64,000 nt of DNA from assembly GCA_023428295.1 (NCBI GenBank), contig JAEYYV010000213.1, positions 41,427 through 105,426 on the forward strand, written 5' to 3'. Positions 8,783-17,256 of the stretch are shown in pieces. The notes beneath the pieces are model-generated. The model saw only the letters and a program-made list of their open reading frames with translations, was not told the origin of the DNA and ran no database searches. How positions within the stretch are numbered: position 1 is the first letter of the stretch; every line of letters begins with the position of its first letter. The DNA comes from Pseudomonadota bacterium. GTDB taxonomy: Bacteria; Myxococcota_A; Polyangia; Haliangiales; Haliangiaceae. A program made the translations under genes and the position numbers.

Positions 8783-9334
8783 TTACTGCCCGCCGCCGGA
8801 GCAGCCGCCGAGCTGCCACGGATAGCACTCCACGCCACCTTCGAAGAGGATCAGCTCCTCGACCTGCTTGGGCGTGTCCGGATACTTGATGCACTTCGAG
8901 ACCAGGAACACCTGGAGATCGGTGTCGACCGCGGGATCGTTGGTGGTGAACTCGTCGTAGTTGTCGCGCAGCCAGACGGTGAAGTCCGCTTGACCGTCGC
9001 CGTCGAGATCGTGCGCGTTGGGGAACGTCTTCGCATCGATGCCGTCGGACATCCACGCGGGCTCCGTGCAGACCTCGGTCGTGCACAACGCGGCTTTCCA
9101 ATCCATGTAGTGCTCGGCGACGACTTGGCGTGCGGCGGCGAGTCCGGCCTCGGCGCAATACAGAGCGCTCATGCCGGTGCGCGTGAGATCCGCGGAGCGA
9201 TTGGACGCCATCTGCACGGACAAGAGGACGCCAGCGCCTGCGAGGAGAGCGCCGATGATGATGAGCGTGACGAGCATCGCGCTACCGCGCCGAGCCTGCC
9301 GAGTCCCTCGTCGACGACGTCGTACCATCCTCAT
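8783..9334 (-). CDS. pilX: PilX-like minor pilin with DxDGDG motif
   Basis: This 183-residue protein begins MRMVRRRRRGTRQARRGSAM, a basic leader followed by a long hydrophobic helix without the usual Glu5, as in PilX proteins. The conserved YCAEAG segment follows at about residue 60. A DLDGDGQADF motif at about residue 103 resembles calcium-binding loops. The C-terminus is Cys/Gly-rich (LGGCSGGGQ). It probably joins a tip complex with PilV, PilW and PilY1. The ATG at 9334 overlaps the pilW stop (ATGA). It is the last gene of the minor-pilin operon and resembles the protein at 29094-29636. Confidence 0.85.
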   Translation of the reverse strand: MRMVRRRRRGTRQARRGSAMLVTLIIIGALLAGAGVLLSVQMASNRSADLTRTGMSALYCAEAGLAAARQVVAEHYMDWKAALCTTEVCTEPAWMSDGIDAKTFPNAHDLDGDGQADFTVWLRDNYDEFTTNDPAVDTDLQVFLVSKCIKYPDTPKQVEELILFEGGVECYPWQLGGCSGGGQ

Positions 9335-10377
9335 TTGGACCCCGACATGTTGCGGACTTCGATCACCGACGTGAGCACGCGGCGGCGATAGTTGTCCGTG
9401 GTTCCTCCATCGTGATCTTCGAGCGGCGGGCGAAAGAAGGAAGCGGTGCCCGTGACGCGGGTCAGTGCGCGCGCGACGAGCGAGAGACGCACCGCGCGTA
9501 GCTTCACCGGCACGGGGGCGGCCAGATCGCTCACCGGGTTGGTCAGCGTCGGAAGCGCCTCGTTGGGGAGGTTGCCCCACCACTCGTCGCCATCCGTCGT
9601 CGTGTTCTCGACGCCGAGGCCATCACTCGCACTATCGATGCCGAGGACAACCTGTAGATCCTCGATGCCTTCGGCGAGCGGCTCTTCGTCATTGGTCACG
9701 GCGGGGTTGGGATCCGGATCCATGAACAGCGTCGGGACGCCATCGAGGTCTTGGATGAAGAAGCGCGCACGCAACGCGCGAATAACGAGCGCGCCTTGGC
9801 CGATGACATTCGCGTCGATCGGGTTACAGCCACCTGCGGTCGCGTCGTACGTGAGCGTGTTGCCGACGACGTTGACCTTGAGGAGCACGGCCGTCGAGAA
9901 GTCCGTGACGACCACGAAGTCGCCGTTCTGGAACTGAGAGACATCCTCGACCGTGATCGCACCGGCGGCGCCCGCGTTGGGATCGTAGGAGGACAGCGCG
10001 GTCGTCACGACGGAGCCATACGCGAAGGTGATGGTCAGCGAGTCGGAGCCGGTCGCGTTGCCCATCGTCGCGTTGAACGCGAGAGGGACGCCCGGGTCGT
10101 TACACGTGGCGTCGTCCATCGGCCAGATGATGCCGGTCGGGATGCCCGGGCTCGAGCCGCGGATCGCATCGCTCAAGAACTCCATGGCCGCACGAGCGGC
10201 GCCCTCGGTGCCTACACCCGCGCGCTGCTCGCGGAAGCCGTTCGCCATGGACACTGCCACGGCGAGTACGCCCGCGATCGCGAACGAGAACATCACGAGC
10301 GACACCATCAGCTCGACCAGCGTGAAGCCTGCGCGACGACGCCGCGCACGCGCACGCGAGATGCGGCGCTTACTCAC
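9331..10377 (-). CDS. pilW: PilW-like minor pilin
   Basis: This 348-residue prepilin-like protein has a basic leader and a type III cleavage site G17/F18 in AGFTLVELMVSLVMF, with Glu at +5. The long C-terminal region is secreted beta-rich sequence, as in PilW. Start choice: GTG at 10377 overlaps the PilV stop (GTGA) and gives a normal short prepilin leader. The longer frame to 10491 would add about 38 residues over pilV and is rejected. The protein is expected in the inner membrane and then in the pilus tip complex, together with the neighbouring minor pilins. Confidence 0.87.
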   Translation of the reverse strand: MSKRRISRARARRRRAGFTLVELMVSLVMFSFAIAGVLAVAVSMANGFREQRAGVGTEGAARAAMEFLSDAIRGSSPGIPTGIIWPMDDATCNDPGVPLAFNATMGNATGSDSLTITFAYGSVVTTALSSYDPNAGAAGAITVEDVSQFQNGDFVVVTDFSTAVLLKVNVVGNTLTYDATAGGCNPIDANVIGQGALVIRALRARFFIQDLDGVPTLFMDPDPNPAVTNDEEPLAEGIEDLQVVLGIDSASDGLGVENTTTDGDEWWGNLPNEALPTLTNPVSDLAAPVPVKLRAVRLSLVARALTRVTGTASFFRPPLEDHDGGTTDNYRRRVLTSVIEVRNMSGSK

Positions 10378-10781
10378 AGGCTCTTCCTCGAGACGAGCCG
10401 GACTTGGCGCGGTGTGGTGTTGCCGTCTTCGTTCCACGAGACGGTGACGATGACATCGAGGTGCGAGCCAGCGCTCCCGGTGATCTCCCACGAGCGCGTG
10501 AAGATGCCGCCGGCCTGACCGAACTCGTTGATGCCGGTGGTGGTGCCGCTCCCCCCGTTGATGTCCATCGCGCGCAGTCGCTCCATCTCGTCCTGCGCGA
10601 GGATCGTCGCTTCCGTGGCGTGGCGCGAGTATCCGGACGAGCGCGTCTGCACCATGAACAGCGCGATGATCCCCGACGCCGCGATCGCCGTGAGGAGGAG
10701 CGCGACCATGACTTCGATCATGGTGAACCCGGCGCTACGACGACGCCTACGACGAGTGCGAATGCGCTGCTTCTTGCTCAT
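10374..10781 (-). CDS. pilV: PilV-like minor pilin
   Basis: This 135-residue prepilin has an Arg-rich leader, cleavage site G18/F19 in AGFTMIEVMVALLL and Glu at +5. A compact domain follows that includes LAQDEMERLRAMD, typical of PilV. The ATG at 10781 overlaps the stop of the upstream pilY1 (ATGA), which fixes the start. It is probably a pilus-priming minor pilin that works with PilW, PilX and PilY1. Confidence 0.87.
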   Translation of the reverse strand: MSKKQRIRTRRRRRRSAGFTMIEVMVALLLTAIAASGIIALFMVQTRSSGYSRHATEATILAQDEMERLRAMDINGGSGTTTGINEFGQAGGIFTRSWEITGSAGSHLDVIVTVSWNEDGNTTPRQVRLVSRKSL

Positions 10782-13700
10782 AGAGTGCGAAGCCACAGGC
10801 GACGAGACACGCGCGATTGCGCTCCGCCGTTGACGCCTTCCGAGGCGGTCGCCGACGTCGCCGAGAGCGAGAGCTGCTGCGCCTTCTCGCCGGATGCCGC
10901 GTAGGTCGTCGTGTTGCTGCGGCCGACCGACGCCGCACCACCCATGATCGCGATGACCGTGGCGTTGCCGCCGGCGAGGTCGATGCGGTGCAGATGGCCG
11001 CTGTCACCACCAGTGCCGTACGACGTCGCGTTCACATCGGTGGTGTCCGTGGTGAGGAAGATCTGGTCGCCGATGACCTGCGCCTGCGAGTAGCCGAGCT
11101 GCCCCGGGCCGAGGTTGTAGACGAACCGGAGCCCGTTCGCGTTGGTGGTGACCGTCTCGTCGAGAGGCACGTCGGCGAACGGCGTGTTGACCGCGACCGC
11201 CACCGCTTGTTGACCGACGCTGCTGCTCGTCCACAGTGGCTCCGTGTCGGTGTCGTAGTCGAGGTAGCCACCTGACACGGCGACGGCGTAGACCTGACCG
11301 CTCGCGAACAGTGCGGGCGCCGCACCGAACGGCTTCAGATCCTCGGTGAACTGGAACAGCGGCTCGGTGCCGTACGGGTTCACACCCGTCGACGCCGTCA
11401 GCTTGTAGATCTGACCGTAGAGCGTTCCGAACACGACGTCCGTGATGCGACCACTGTCGAGCGCGTCGACGCCCACCGCGCCGCCCGGAATTCCACTCGT
11501 TGGAACCGGGCGCGTGCTGGTGCGCGTCGGCGGCGACGGAATCGATGTGGTCCACAGCGCGAGGCCGGTCTCGATGTCGATCGCGCGGACCTCGGTGCCC
11601 GACGTGGCACCCATGTTCGTCTGCGCGAACGCGGCGAGCTTCTCCGTGTCCCGAACCTGGCCCATCGTGATCGCGAGACCTTTGCCGGCGGTCTCGTGCT
11701 CCCACAGGATCTCCGGCGCGTCCGGGAACGTAACATCGAGCGCGTACACGGCCGGCGTGGCCGTCGCCATCGCCGGCGCGGACTGGAACACGAGCACCGT
11801 GCGGAACGACTTTCCGGTGCCGTCGAAGTTGCCGTACATGTCCTGCACGCGAACCGAGCCGTCGATGCGCGTCTCGTTCGTAGGCACCGCCCTCAGCTGA
11901 TTGCGCGGCATGAACGCCCACAGCTCGCGACCGATGACATCACACGGCGGGATCGTGTCGCCGCAGATCGCGTGGATCATGCCGTCCCCGGCGCCCACGT
12001 AGATCATCGTGGGGCGCGCGCCGAGACCGGCGAGCGAGCTCTGCGGAATGACAGCGACCGTCGAGCGATCGATACCGCCGAGGCGGGCCTTGTACTTGTT
12101 CGGCAGCGACACATCCGGAATGCCCTCGAGGATGCGGCGCACGAGTGTCTGCTGTGTCGCGGCGCTGAACGCGCTGTTGATGTAGCCACCCACCTCGTCG
12201 GACGTGCCATCGGCGAGGACCGTCTTGGTGCACGGCGTGCCATCGCGACGGCAGCTCGCGTCGAGGTTCGTGAACACGGTGCGGCAGGTCGCGGTGAACG
12301 GCGTGCTGCAGCCCGCATACGTTGCGGTCGGGATCAGCGTCGTCGCATCCCAGCCCGACGCGCCGAGCGTCTCGAACGACGTCGCGTTCCCGGTGACATT
12401 GGTGTAGCCGCGGAGGTGACCGATCACGAACGGGAACTCGAACGACGCTGCGTCCGTGTCGTTGAGGAGCGTCTTCGGCGTGCCCGCGATGGGCTGCACC
12501 GACTCGTACGTTCCCTGCACGAGCGCCTCTCCCGATCCGAGGAGAGCGACGATCGGCGTCGCGCGCGAGATCTCCGTCGTGTACGTCGCCACCTCGGGCG
12601 TTCCGAGCTGGAGCAGGGTCTGCAGCGCGACCTTGGTACCGGCCACCGAGCTCGTCAGGTCGTGACCGCCCAGGTAGAGGATGTTGCCCTTGTTCGGGTC
12701 GTTGTCCTTCTGATTGCGCGAGACATAGTCGCCCTTGATGAGGCCACTCGCGCGCGCGGCAGCGGGCGTGGCGAGCGACGCGGCGTTGAGGGCCGTGACG
12801 CCGGAGATGAGCGGCAACACGCCCGGCTTGTAGATGCTCGCCGTCGCCGCTGTACGCGGGAGGAAGTCGGCGACGATGCCCACGTCCGCGAACCAGTTGT
12901 AGTCACCGATCTGGACGTACGGATCGGTTGGATACGAGATGTAGTAGCAGTCGCTGCCGACCGTCATGTTGACGTCGGAGCAGTTGCGCAAGGAGCCCGA
13001 CGGATCCGAGGTGTAGATGGACGCCGACGAGTTCACTTGAAGTCCCGTGTTGCTCACGGTGGCGCCACACGAACCAGAGTTGTTCGTGCAGGTCTGGAAC
13101 TTCGCTTCTCCACCCGCGACGCGCACCTGCGATCCCTCGAAGCTACCGATCGACGCGCACTCCGCCATGACGCCCGTCTTGTTCTCGAGGAACTCGGCGA
13201 TCTTCGTGATCACCGAGCGCTCGTTGGTGGTGCCGCCCGTGGTGCTCTTGAGCTCCCAGTGCGGTGCCCAGAACATCTTGTACTTGTCGGGGTCGAGCCG
13301 ATTGGCGAGAACGTCGTCGAAGTCGAACGTGTCGAAGATCTGGCCGCTCGTGTCGCCGGCCGGACAGATGCCTGCGTTGTTGCGATGTGGACTGTTCGTC
13401 GGACACCCGTTCGCGCCGGAGAACGTGAGGCCCGCGCGGTGTAGATAGCCCTGAAGGATGCCGTTCGAGAGCGTGCCCGTTCCATCCGTGCCCTCGAGGG
13501 CGAGGAGCGCGAGGCGCGGCGGGGTCAGGTTGAACAGCTTGGGAATCGGCGCCGTGAAATCGACGAGCGAGCGGTGAATGTTGACCCAGCCGCCCTCCGT
13601 CGACGTCGACCACGTGGTGTTGAAGGTGCACGCGGTGGGGACGCCCGCGGCATTGGATTGGCGCCACGGTGCGTAGTTGATGAGCACGCCGTTGTCGCGT

Positions 13701-14290
13701 GCTGGGATCGTTCCGCGGAGAAGACCGATGAACGTGTCCGCATCGGACTTGTCGATGATGAAGGCACCGCCCGAGTAGCGCACCGTGTTCACGCCCGCTG
13801 CGGCCGTGATCGGCTGCGCGAGGTTGTACGTGGGATAGACGCCGGCTTTGCCGTTCGTGTTGATCGTCGTGATGATCGAGTCCGCGGCCGCGACCTTGTT
13901 GTTCACGAGCGAGACGATGTTCGTCGTGCCGGTTCCATCGCTGAGCGAGAAGTCACAGCCGTCCTCCCACGTCGCGCTCACCGTCGGCCGCGGGTGCAGG
14001 TTCGTCGGCGTGCAGCGGTTCGGCGACGCCTTGGTCGTGTTGAACGCGTAGTAGACCTCGATCGGTCCGTAGCCTGGATCTGCATCGAGCCACGCGTTCG
14101 CGCGCAGGATGTTGTAGATGAGGCCGTACATCGACACCGCGCCGCAGTCGGTCTGGTAGACGGACGTGGCCGGGATGATGAGCGACCCCGCTTTGAAGTC
14201 CTTGGTATCGGCGAATGCGGGCGTCGAGACCGTCGCTCCGAGAAGAGCGATGCCGAGGAGCGTTCCGATGAGCTTGGATGTCTGCGTCAT
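10778..14290 (-). CDS. pilY1: PilY1-like pilus tip protein (copy 1, full length)
   Basis: This 1170-residue secreted protein has a signal peptide (MTQTSKLIGTLLGIALLGAT, then AFA). Residues about 30-570 are a large N-terminal region with SMYGLIYNILRANAW and paired Cys residues. The C-terminal half is the PilY1 beta-propeller, with GIDRSTVAVIP, PTMIYVGAGDGMIHAICG and GRELWAFMPR. PilY1 sits at the pilus tip and affects pilus assembly, adhesion and calcium-dependent retraction in other bacteria. The ATG follows a clear GGAGG site. It lies within the minor-pilin operon between the FimT-like gene and pilV. Confidence 0.92.
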   Translation of the reverse strand: MTQTSKLIGTLLGIALLGATVSTPAFADTKDFKAGSLIIPATSVYQTDCGAVSMYGLIYNILRANAWLDADPGYGPIEVYYAFNTTKASPNRCTPTNLHPRPTVSATWEDGCDFSLSDGTGTTNIVSLVNNKVAAADSIITTINTNGKAGVYPTYNLAQPITAAAGVNTVRYSGGAFIIDKSDADTFIGLLRGTIPARDNGVLINYAPWRQSNAAGVPTACTFNTTWSTSTEGGWVNIHRSLVDFTAPIPKLFNLTPPRLALLALEGTDGTGTLSNGILQGYLHRAGLTFSGANGCPTNSPHRNNAGICPAGDTSGQIFDTFDFDDVLANRLDPDKYKMFWAPHWELKSTTGGTTNERSVITKIAEFLENKTGVMAECASIGSFEGSQVRVAGGEAKFQTCTNNSGSCGATVSNTGLQVNSSASIYTSDPSGSLRNCSDVNMTVGSDCYYISYPTDPYVQIGDYNWFADVGIVADFLPRTAATASIYKPGVLPLISGVTALNAASLATPAAARASGLIKGDYVSRNQKDNDPNKGNILYLGGHDLTSSVAGTKVALQTLLQLGTPEVATYTTEISRATPIVALLGSGEALVQGTYESVQPIAGTPKTLLNDTDAASFEFPFVIGHLRGYTNVTGNATSFETLGASGWDATTLIPTATYAGCSTPFTATCRTVFTNLDASCRRDGTPCTKTVLADGTSDEVGGYINSAFSAATQQTLVRRILEGIPDVSLPNKYKARLGGIDRSTVAVIPQSSLAGLGARPTMIYVGAGDGMIHAICGDTIPPCDVIGRELWAFMPRNQLRAVPTNETRIDGSVRVQDMYGNFDGTGKSFRTVLVFQSAPAMATATPAVYALDVTFPDAPEILWEHETAGKGLAITMGQVRDTEKLAAFAQTNMGATSGTEVRAIDIETGLALWTTSIPSPPTRTSTRPVPTSGIPGGAVGVDALDSGRITDVVFGTLYGQIYKLTASTGVNPYGTEPLFQFTEDLKPFGAAPALFASGQVYAVAVSGGYLDYDTDTEPLWTSSSVGQQAVAVAVNTPFADVPLDETVTTNANGLRFVYNLGPGQLGYSQAQVIGDQIFLTTDTTDVNATSYGTGGDSGHLHRIDLAGGNATVIAIMGGAASVGRSNTTTYAASGEKAQQLSLSATSATASEGVNGGAQSRVSRRLWLRTL

Positions 14291-14302
14291 GGTGTACCTC
14301 CG

Positions 14303-14815
14303 TTACCAACCCTGGCGGGCATAGGCGCCGCCCGTCACGTGATAGACGAGCACCCGCCACGGATCTCGTGTGTCGGTGAGGAAGATGGTCGTTGCCGTTG
14401 CTTGGCCGTCGGGGCGGATCGAGAGCGTCGCGTTGAGCGAGGCGTTCTCCGATGGCGTCCCGCCGCCGACGGGGAACAGCGTCGTGGACGTATCGACGAC
14501 GGTGACGCCTTTCGGAACGCGAACCTGCTGGATCAGATCGCCGGGAGGCGACGTACACACGAGGCCCGTGTTCGCGCACGCGTAGATCACCAGCTGGTTC
14601 GGGGTGACCTGCACCGTGTGCACGCGACGCGTGGCCCCGGCGCGAAGCCGCGCGAGGTTGATGGTGGAGACGATCGTCTCGGAGACGTTGCGTGCATTCG
14701 CTCCGACCGGACGGCTCGACGTGGAGATGAGCAGCCCCGCGAGGATCGCGATGATCGCGATGACCACCATCATCTCGACGAGCGTGAAGCCCGCATGTGA
14801 CCCGCGGCGCCGCAT
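14303..14815 (-). CDS. GspH/FimT-like pseudopilin
   Basis: This 170-residue protein has leader MRRRGSHAG, cleavage site G9/F10 and Glu at +5 (FTLVEMMVVIAIIAIL). The C-terminal domain matches GspH/FimT, including RPDGQATATTIFLTD and a C-terminal Gly-rich turn. It is likely a minor pilin in the type IV pilus tip complex. Its ATG overlaps the stop of the upstream pilin by one base (TGATG). Confidence 0.87.
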   Translation of the reverse strand: MRRRGSHAGFTLVEMMVVIAIIAILAGLLISTSSRPVGANARNVSETIVSTINLARLRAGATRRVHTVQVTPNQLVIYACANTGLVCTSPPGDLIQQVRVPKGVTVVDTSTTLFPVGGGTPSENASLNATLSIRPDGQATATTIFLTDTRDPWRVLVYHVTGGAYARQGW

Positions 14816-15366
14816 CAGAACGCGTCGTTCACTTTCTGCATGGTCGCATCCACGCTCGACATGAAGAACTTTCCGTTGGTCGACGAGGCGCCCTGCCCGT
14901 CCGCATCACACGTCGCGAGCAGCGTGTACCACCCCGTCGTCGTCGGCGCGGTGAACGTGATGCCGGCGGGGAGCGAGCCTTGGTACGAGTCGCCGACATC
15001 GCCGACCTGGATCTCGTACGAGCACCGGATCATCTTCTGCGGCGGCGCGATGCGCAGCTCGGTCCACGCGGTGCCTACGCCGGTGCACGTCGTGGCCGCG
15101 TCGACGCCCGCGCTACTCGGCGCCGATGGACACACGACCGGCGCGTCGTTCTCGAGGTTCGTCGTGTTGACGTATCTGCCCGTCTCGGACTTGTACTGCT
15201 CGAGCTTGTTCGCCATCTCGGCGAACATCGGCGTGACCTCGGTGATCGACTTGGTCTTCGCGCTATCGCGAAAGAACGTCGGCACGACGACGGCCGCGAG
15301 AATGGCGATGACCGCGACGACGATCATCATCTCGATTAGCGTGAAGCCACGACGTGCGCTGCGCAT
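14815..15366 (-). CDS. Type IV pilin-like protein (first gene of minor-pilin operon)
   Basis: This 183-residue protein has a short leader MRSARRG, cleavage site G7/F8 and Glu at +5 (FTLIEMMIVVAVIAILAAVV). Its secreted domain has three Cys residues (VVCPSAP, TTCTGVG and IRCSYE) and a further ATCDADG. It may be a major-pilin-like or PilE-type minor subunit. Its place ahead of FimT and PilY1, without a pilB/pilT neighbourhood, favours a minor role. The ATG at 15366 is preceded by GGGAAGAGGAA, which fixes the start; the longer frame to 15420 is rejected. A TACCAT box about 50 bases upstream could be its -10. Confidence 0.82.
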   Translation of the reverse strand: MRSARRGFTLIEMMIVVAVIAILAAVVVPTFFRDSAKTKSITEVTPMFAEMANKLEQYKSETGRYVNTTNLENDAPVVCPSAPSSAGVDAATTCTGVGTAWTELRIAPPQKMIRCSYEIQVGDVGDSYQGSLPAGITFTAPTTTGWYTLLATCDADGQGASSTNGKFFMSSVDATMQKVNDAF

Positions 15367-15485
15367 GTTCCTCTTCCCTCGAGCCGAGTGAATCGACCAA
15401 GAGCGAGACCATGGTAGCACCCGCGGTCGAGAACCGAGAGCTATCGATCGGTTATCGAAGTAGAACTACCGGCGCCTACACGGGC

Positions 15486-17168
15486 TCAGTACCACGAGGT
15501 GTCTTCGTCCGCGGCCACCGTGGAGACACTGTGGGCCGTGCGCTCGGTCATCGCGATCTCGACCCGACCGAACGACGTAAGGCCCGATGCGAAGAGACCG
15601 GTGCTCATCGCCGAGAGCTGCGCGCCCGCGGGGATATCGGCGGTAGCGACGGTGTTGGTGACAAACGACACGCGGTACGCCTTCGATGCTGTCGCGAAGA
15701 CCAGCTCTTTCCCCATCACGAGGGGGCGCGTGCTCGTGCGCTCGTCGAATGCCAACACGATTGGCAGGCGCGTCGAATCGGCGCTCTGCTCGTCGAGCGG
15801 CGCCGGGTTCGGGCGAGCGGAGAGCGAGATGGCGATCGCGTACTGGGTGCGCGCTGCGTTCGGGGCACCCGACACCGCGAGCGCGTACGTCTCGCCATCG
15901 GCGTTGGAGTAGATCGCGGGCGTCGACGTGAACGGGTGGTCGGGCTCCGAGAAGCGGAAGGCCGGACCTCTGCGGGTGTTCGCGCCGGTGAGTGCATCGA
16001 GCACCCACAGCTCGCCGCGCGCGGTGCCGAACACGACCTCTTCGACCTGGCCCTTCTTCGTGGTGACGGCGACGCCACCCACGCCCTTCTCGGCGTGCTG
16101 CCACGCGACGCGACCGGTCACGAGATCGAGCGCGGTGACGCCGCTCGCCGTCGGGACGTACGCGAAGTACGCGGGGCCGGTCATCAGCTGCACGCGGCCC
16201 GTGGCCATCGTGGTGCCAGCGATGTCCGCAGAGGCGTACTCCCACACGACCGACGGGTTCGCCGGGTTCGTGATATCGAGCGCGTACACCGAGCCACTCG
16301 CGCCCGTCGAGAGAAGCAGGATCGTGTGGAGCGAGCGGCGGCCGGCGTTCTCGAAGTCGCCCATCACCTCGACGACGTGAGGCGAGCCATCGATCGTCGC
16401 GGTGTTCGTGCGCAGCGCGCCGAGCGAGGTGCGCGGAACGTACGCCCACAGCTCGCGACCGATGCGATCACAGATGCCGGCCTTCACGCTTCCGCAGAAG
16501 GCGTGGAGCATGCCGTCGTTGGCGCCGACGTAGATCATCGTCGGGCGATCGACGCCTGTCATCGGGCTCGTCGGGATCACGGCGACCGACGAGCGGTCGA
16601 TGCCACCGAGCGCCGGGGCAAACGTGTTCGGCGCGACCTCGCGGCCCGCGAGCACGCGATGCATGAGCACGCGCTGATCGGCAGTCGAGAGCGCTGCACC
16701 ACTCGCGAGGAGCGGGCCCACCGACGACAGCGACTTCTCCTCGATCATCACGCGCGCCGGGCGCTGCCCCGCAGCGACGGTGGTGAACACCGAGCGGCAC
16801 GACGAGTCGAAGCGGCCGCAGCCGGTGTAGCTCACAGGAGGGATCATCGTCGCCGTGTCGAACAGCGCCGGGTGCTCGCCGTACGTGGCCGCTGCGGGGA
16901 TGCGGTTCGTCGCGTAGCCACGTAGGTGGCCGAGCGTGGCGGGGAAGCGGAAGGAGCCGATGTCGGCCGACGCTCGAACGGAGGATGCTGCACCGCTGCG
17001 CTCGGACGTACCTTGCACGAGCGTCGCGGTCTCGTCGACGAGCGCGATGATCGGCGCCGCGTGCGTTGTCTCGACGGTCACCCCTCGCGAGGAGGGGGAC
17101 TGCGCGAGCGCGGTCGCGCTGACCATCGACACGGCGGCGGCGAGGATGCTGGACGAAGCGGTGCTCAC
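15486..17168 (-). CDS. Half-length PilY1 paralogue (C-terminal propeller only, own signal peptide)
   Basis: This 560-residue protein has a signal-like start (VSTASSSILAAAVSMVSATA, cut near LAQS). It then aligns by eye to the second half of the full PilY1 copies: APIIALVDETATLVQGT, GHLRGYAT, GGIDRSSVAVIP, PTMIYVGANDGMLHAFCG and GRELWAYVPR. The roughly 550-residue N-terminal region is absent, and nothing in the 88 bases upstream encodes it. A separate GTG start and leader suggest a functional short form, not decay. It lies directly upstream of the minor-pilin operon on the same strand, 119 bases away. Confidence 0.85.
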   Translation of the reverse strand: MSTASSSILAAAVSMVSATALAQSPSSRGVTVETTHAAPIIALVDETATLVQGTSERSGAASSVRASADIGSFRFPATLGHLRGYATNRIPAAATYGEHPALFDTATMIPPVSYTGCGRFDSSCRSVFTTVAAGQRPARVMIEEKSLSSVGPLLASGAALSTADQRVLMHRVLAGREVAPNTFAPALGGIDRSSVAVIPTSPMTGVDRPTMIYVGANDGMLHAFCGSVKAGICDRIGRELWAYVPRTSLGALRTNTATIDGSPHVVEVMGDFENAGRRSLHTILLLSTGASGSVYALDITNPANPSVVWEYASADIAGTTMATGRVQLMTGPAYFAYVPTASGVTALDLVTGRVAWQHAEKGVGGVAVTTKKGQVEEVVFGTARGELWVLDALTGANTRRGPAFRFSEPDHPFTSTPAIYSNADGETYALAVSGAPNAARTQYAIAISLSARPNPAPLDEQSADSTRLPIVLAFDERTSTRPLVMGKELVFATASKAYRVSFVTNTVATADIPAGAQLSAMSTGLFASGLTSFGRVEIAMTERTAHSVSTVAADEDTSWY

Positions 17169-17256
17169 GTCCGGTGTATCGACTACCGCGGCGATCTAAG
17201 CAGTTACGACCGGGTTATGGCTCGAGTGGCCCCTGGGGTAGCGCCGTCGGTCAAAC

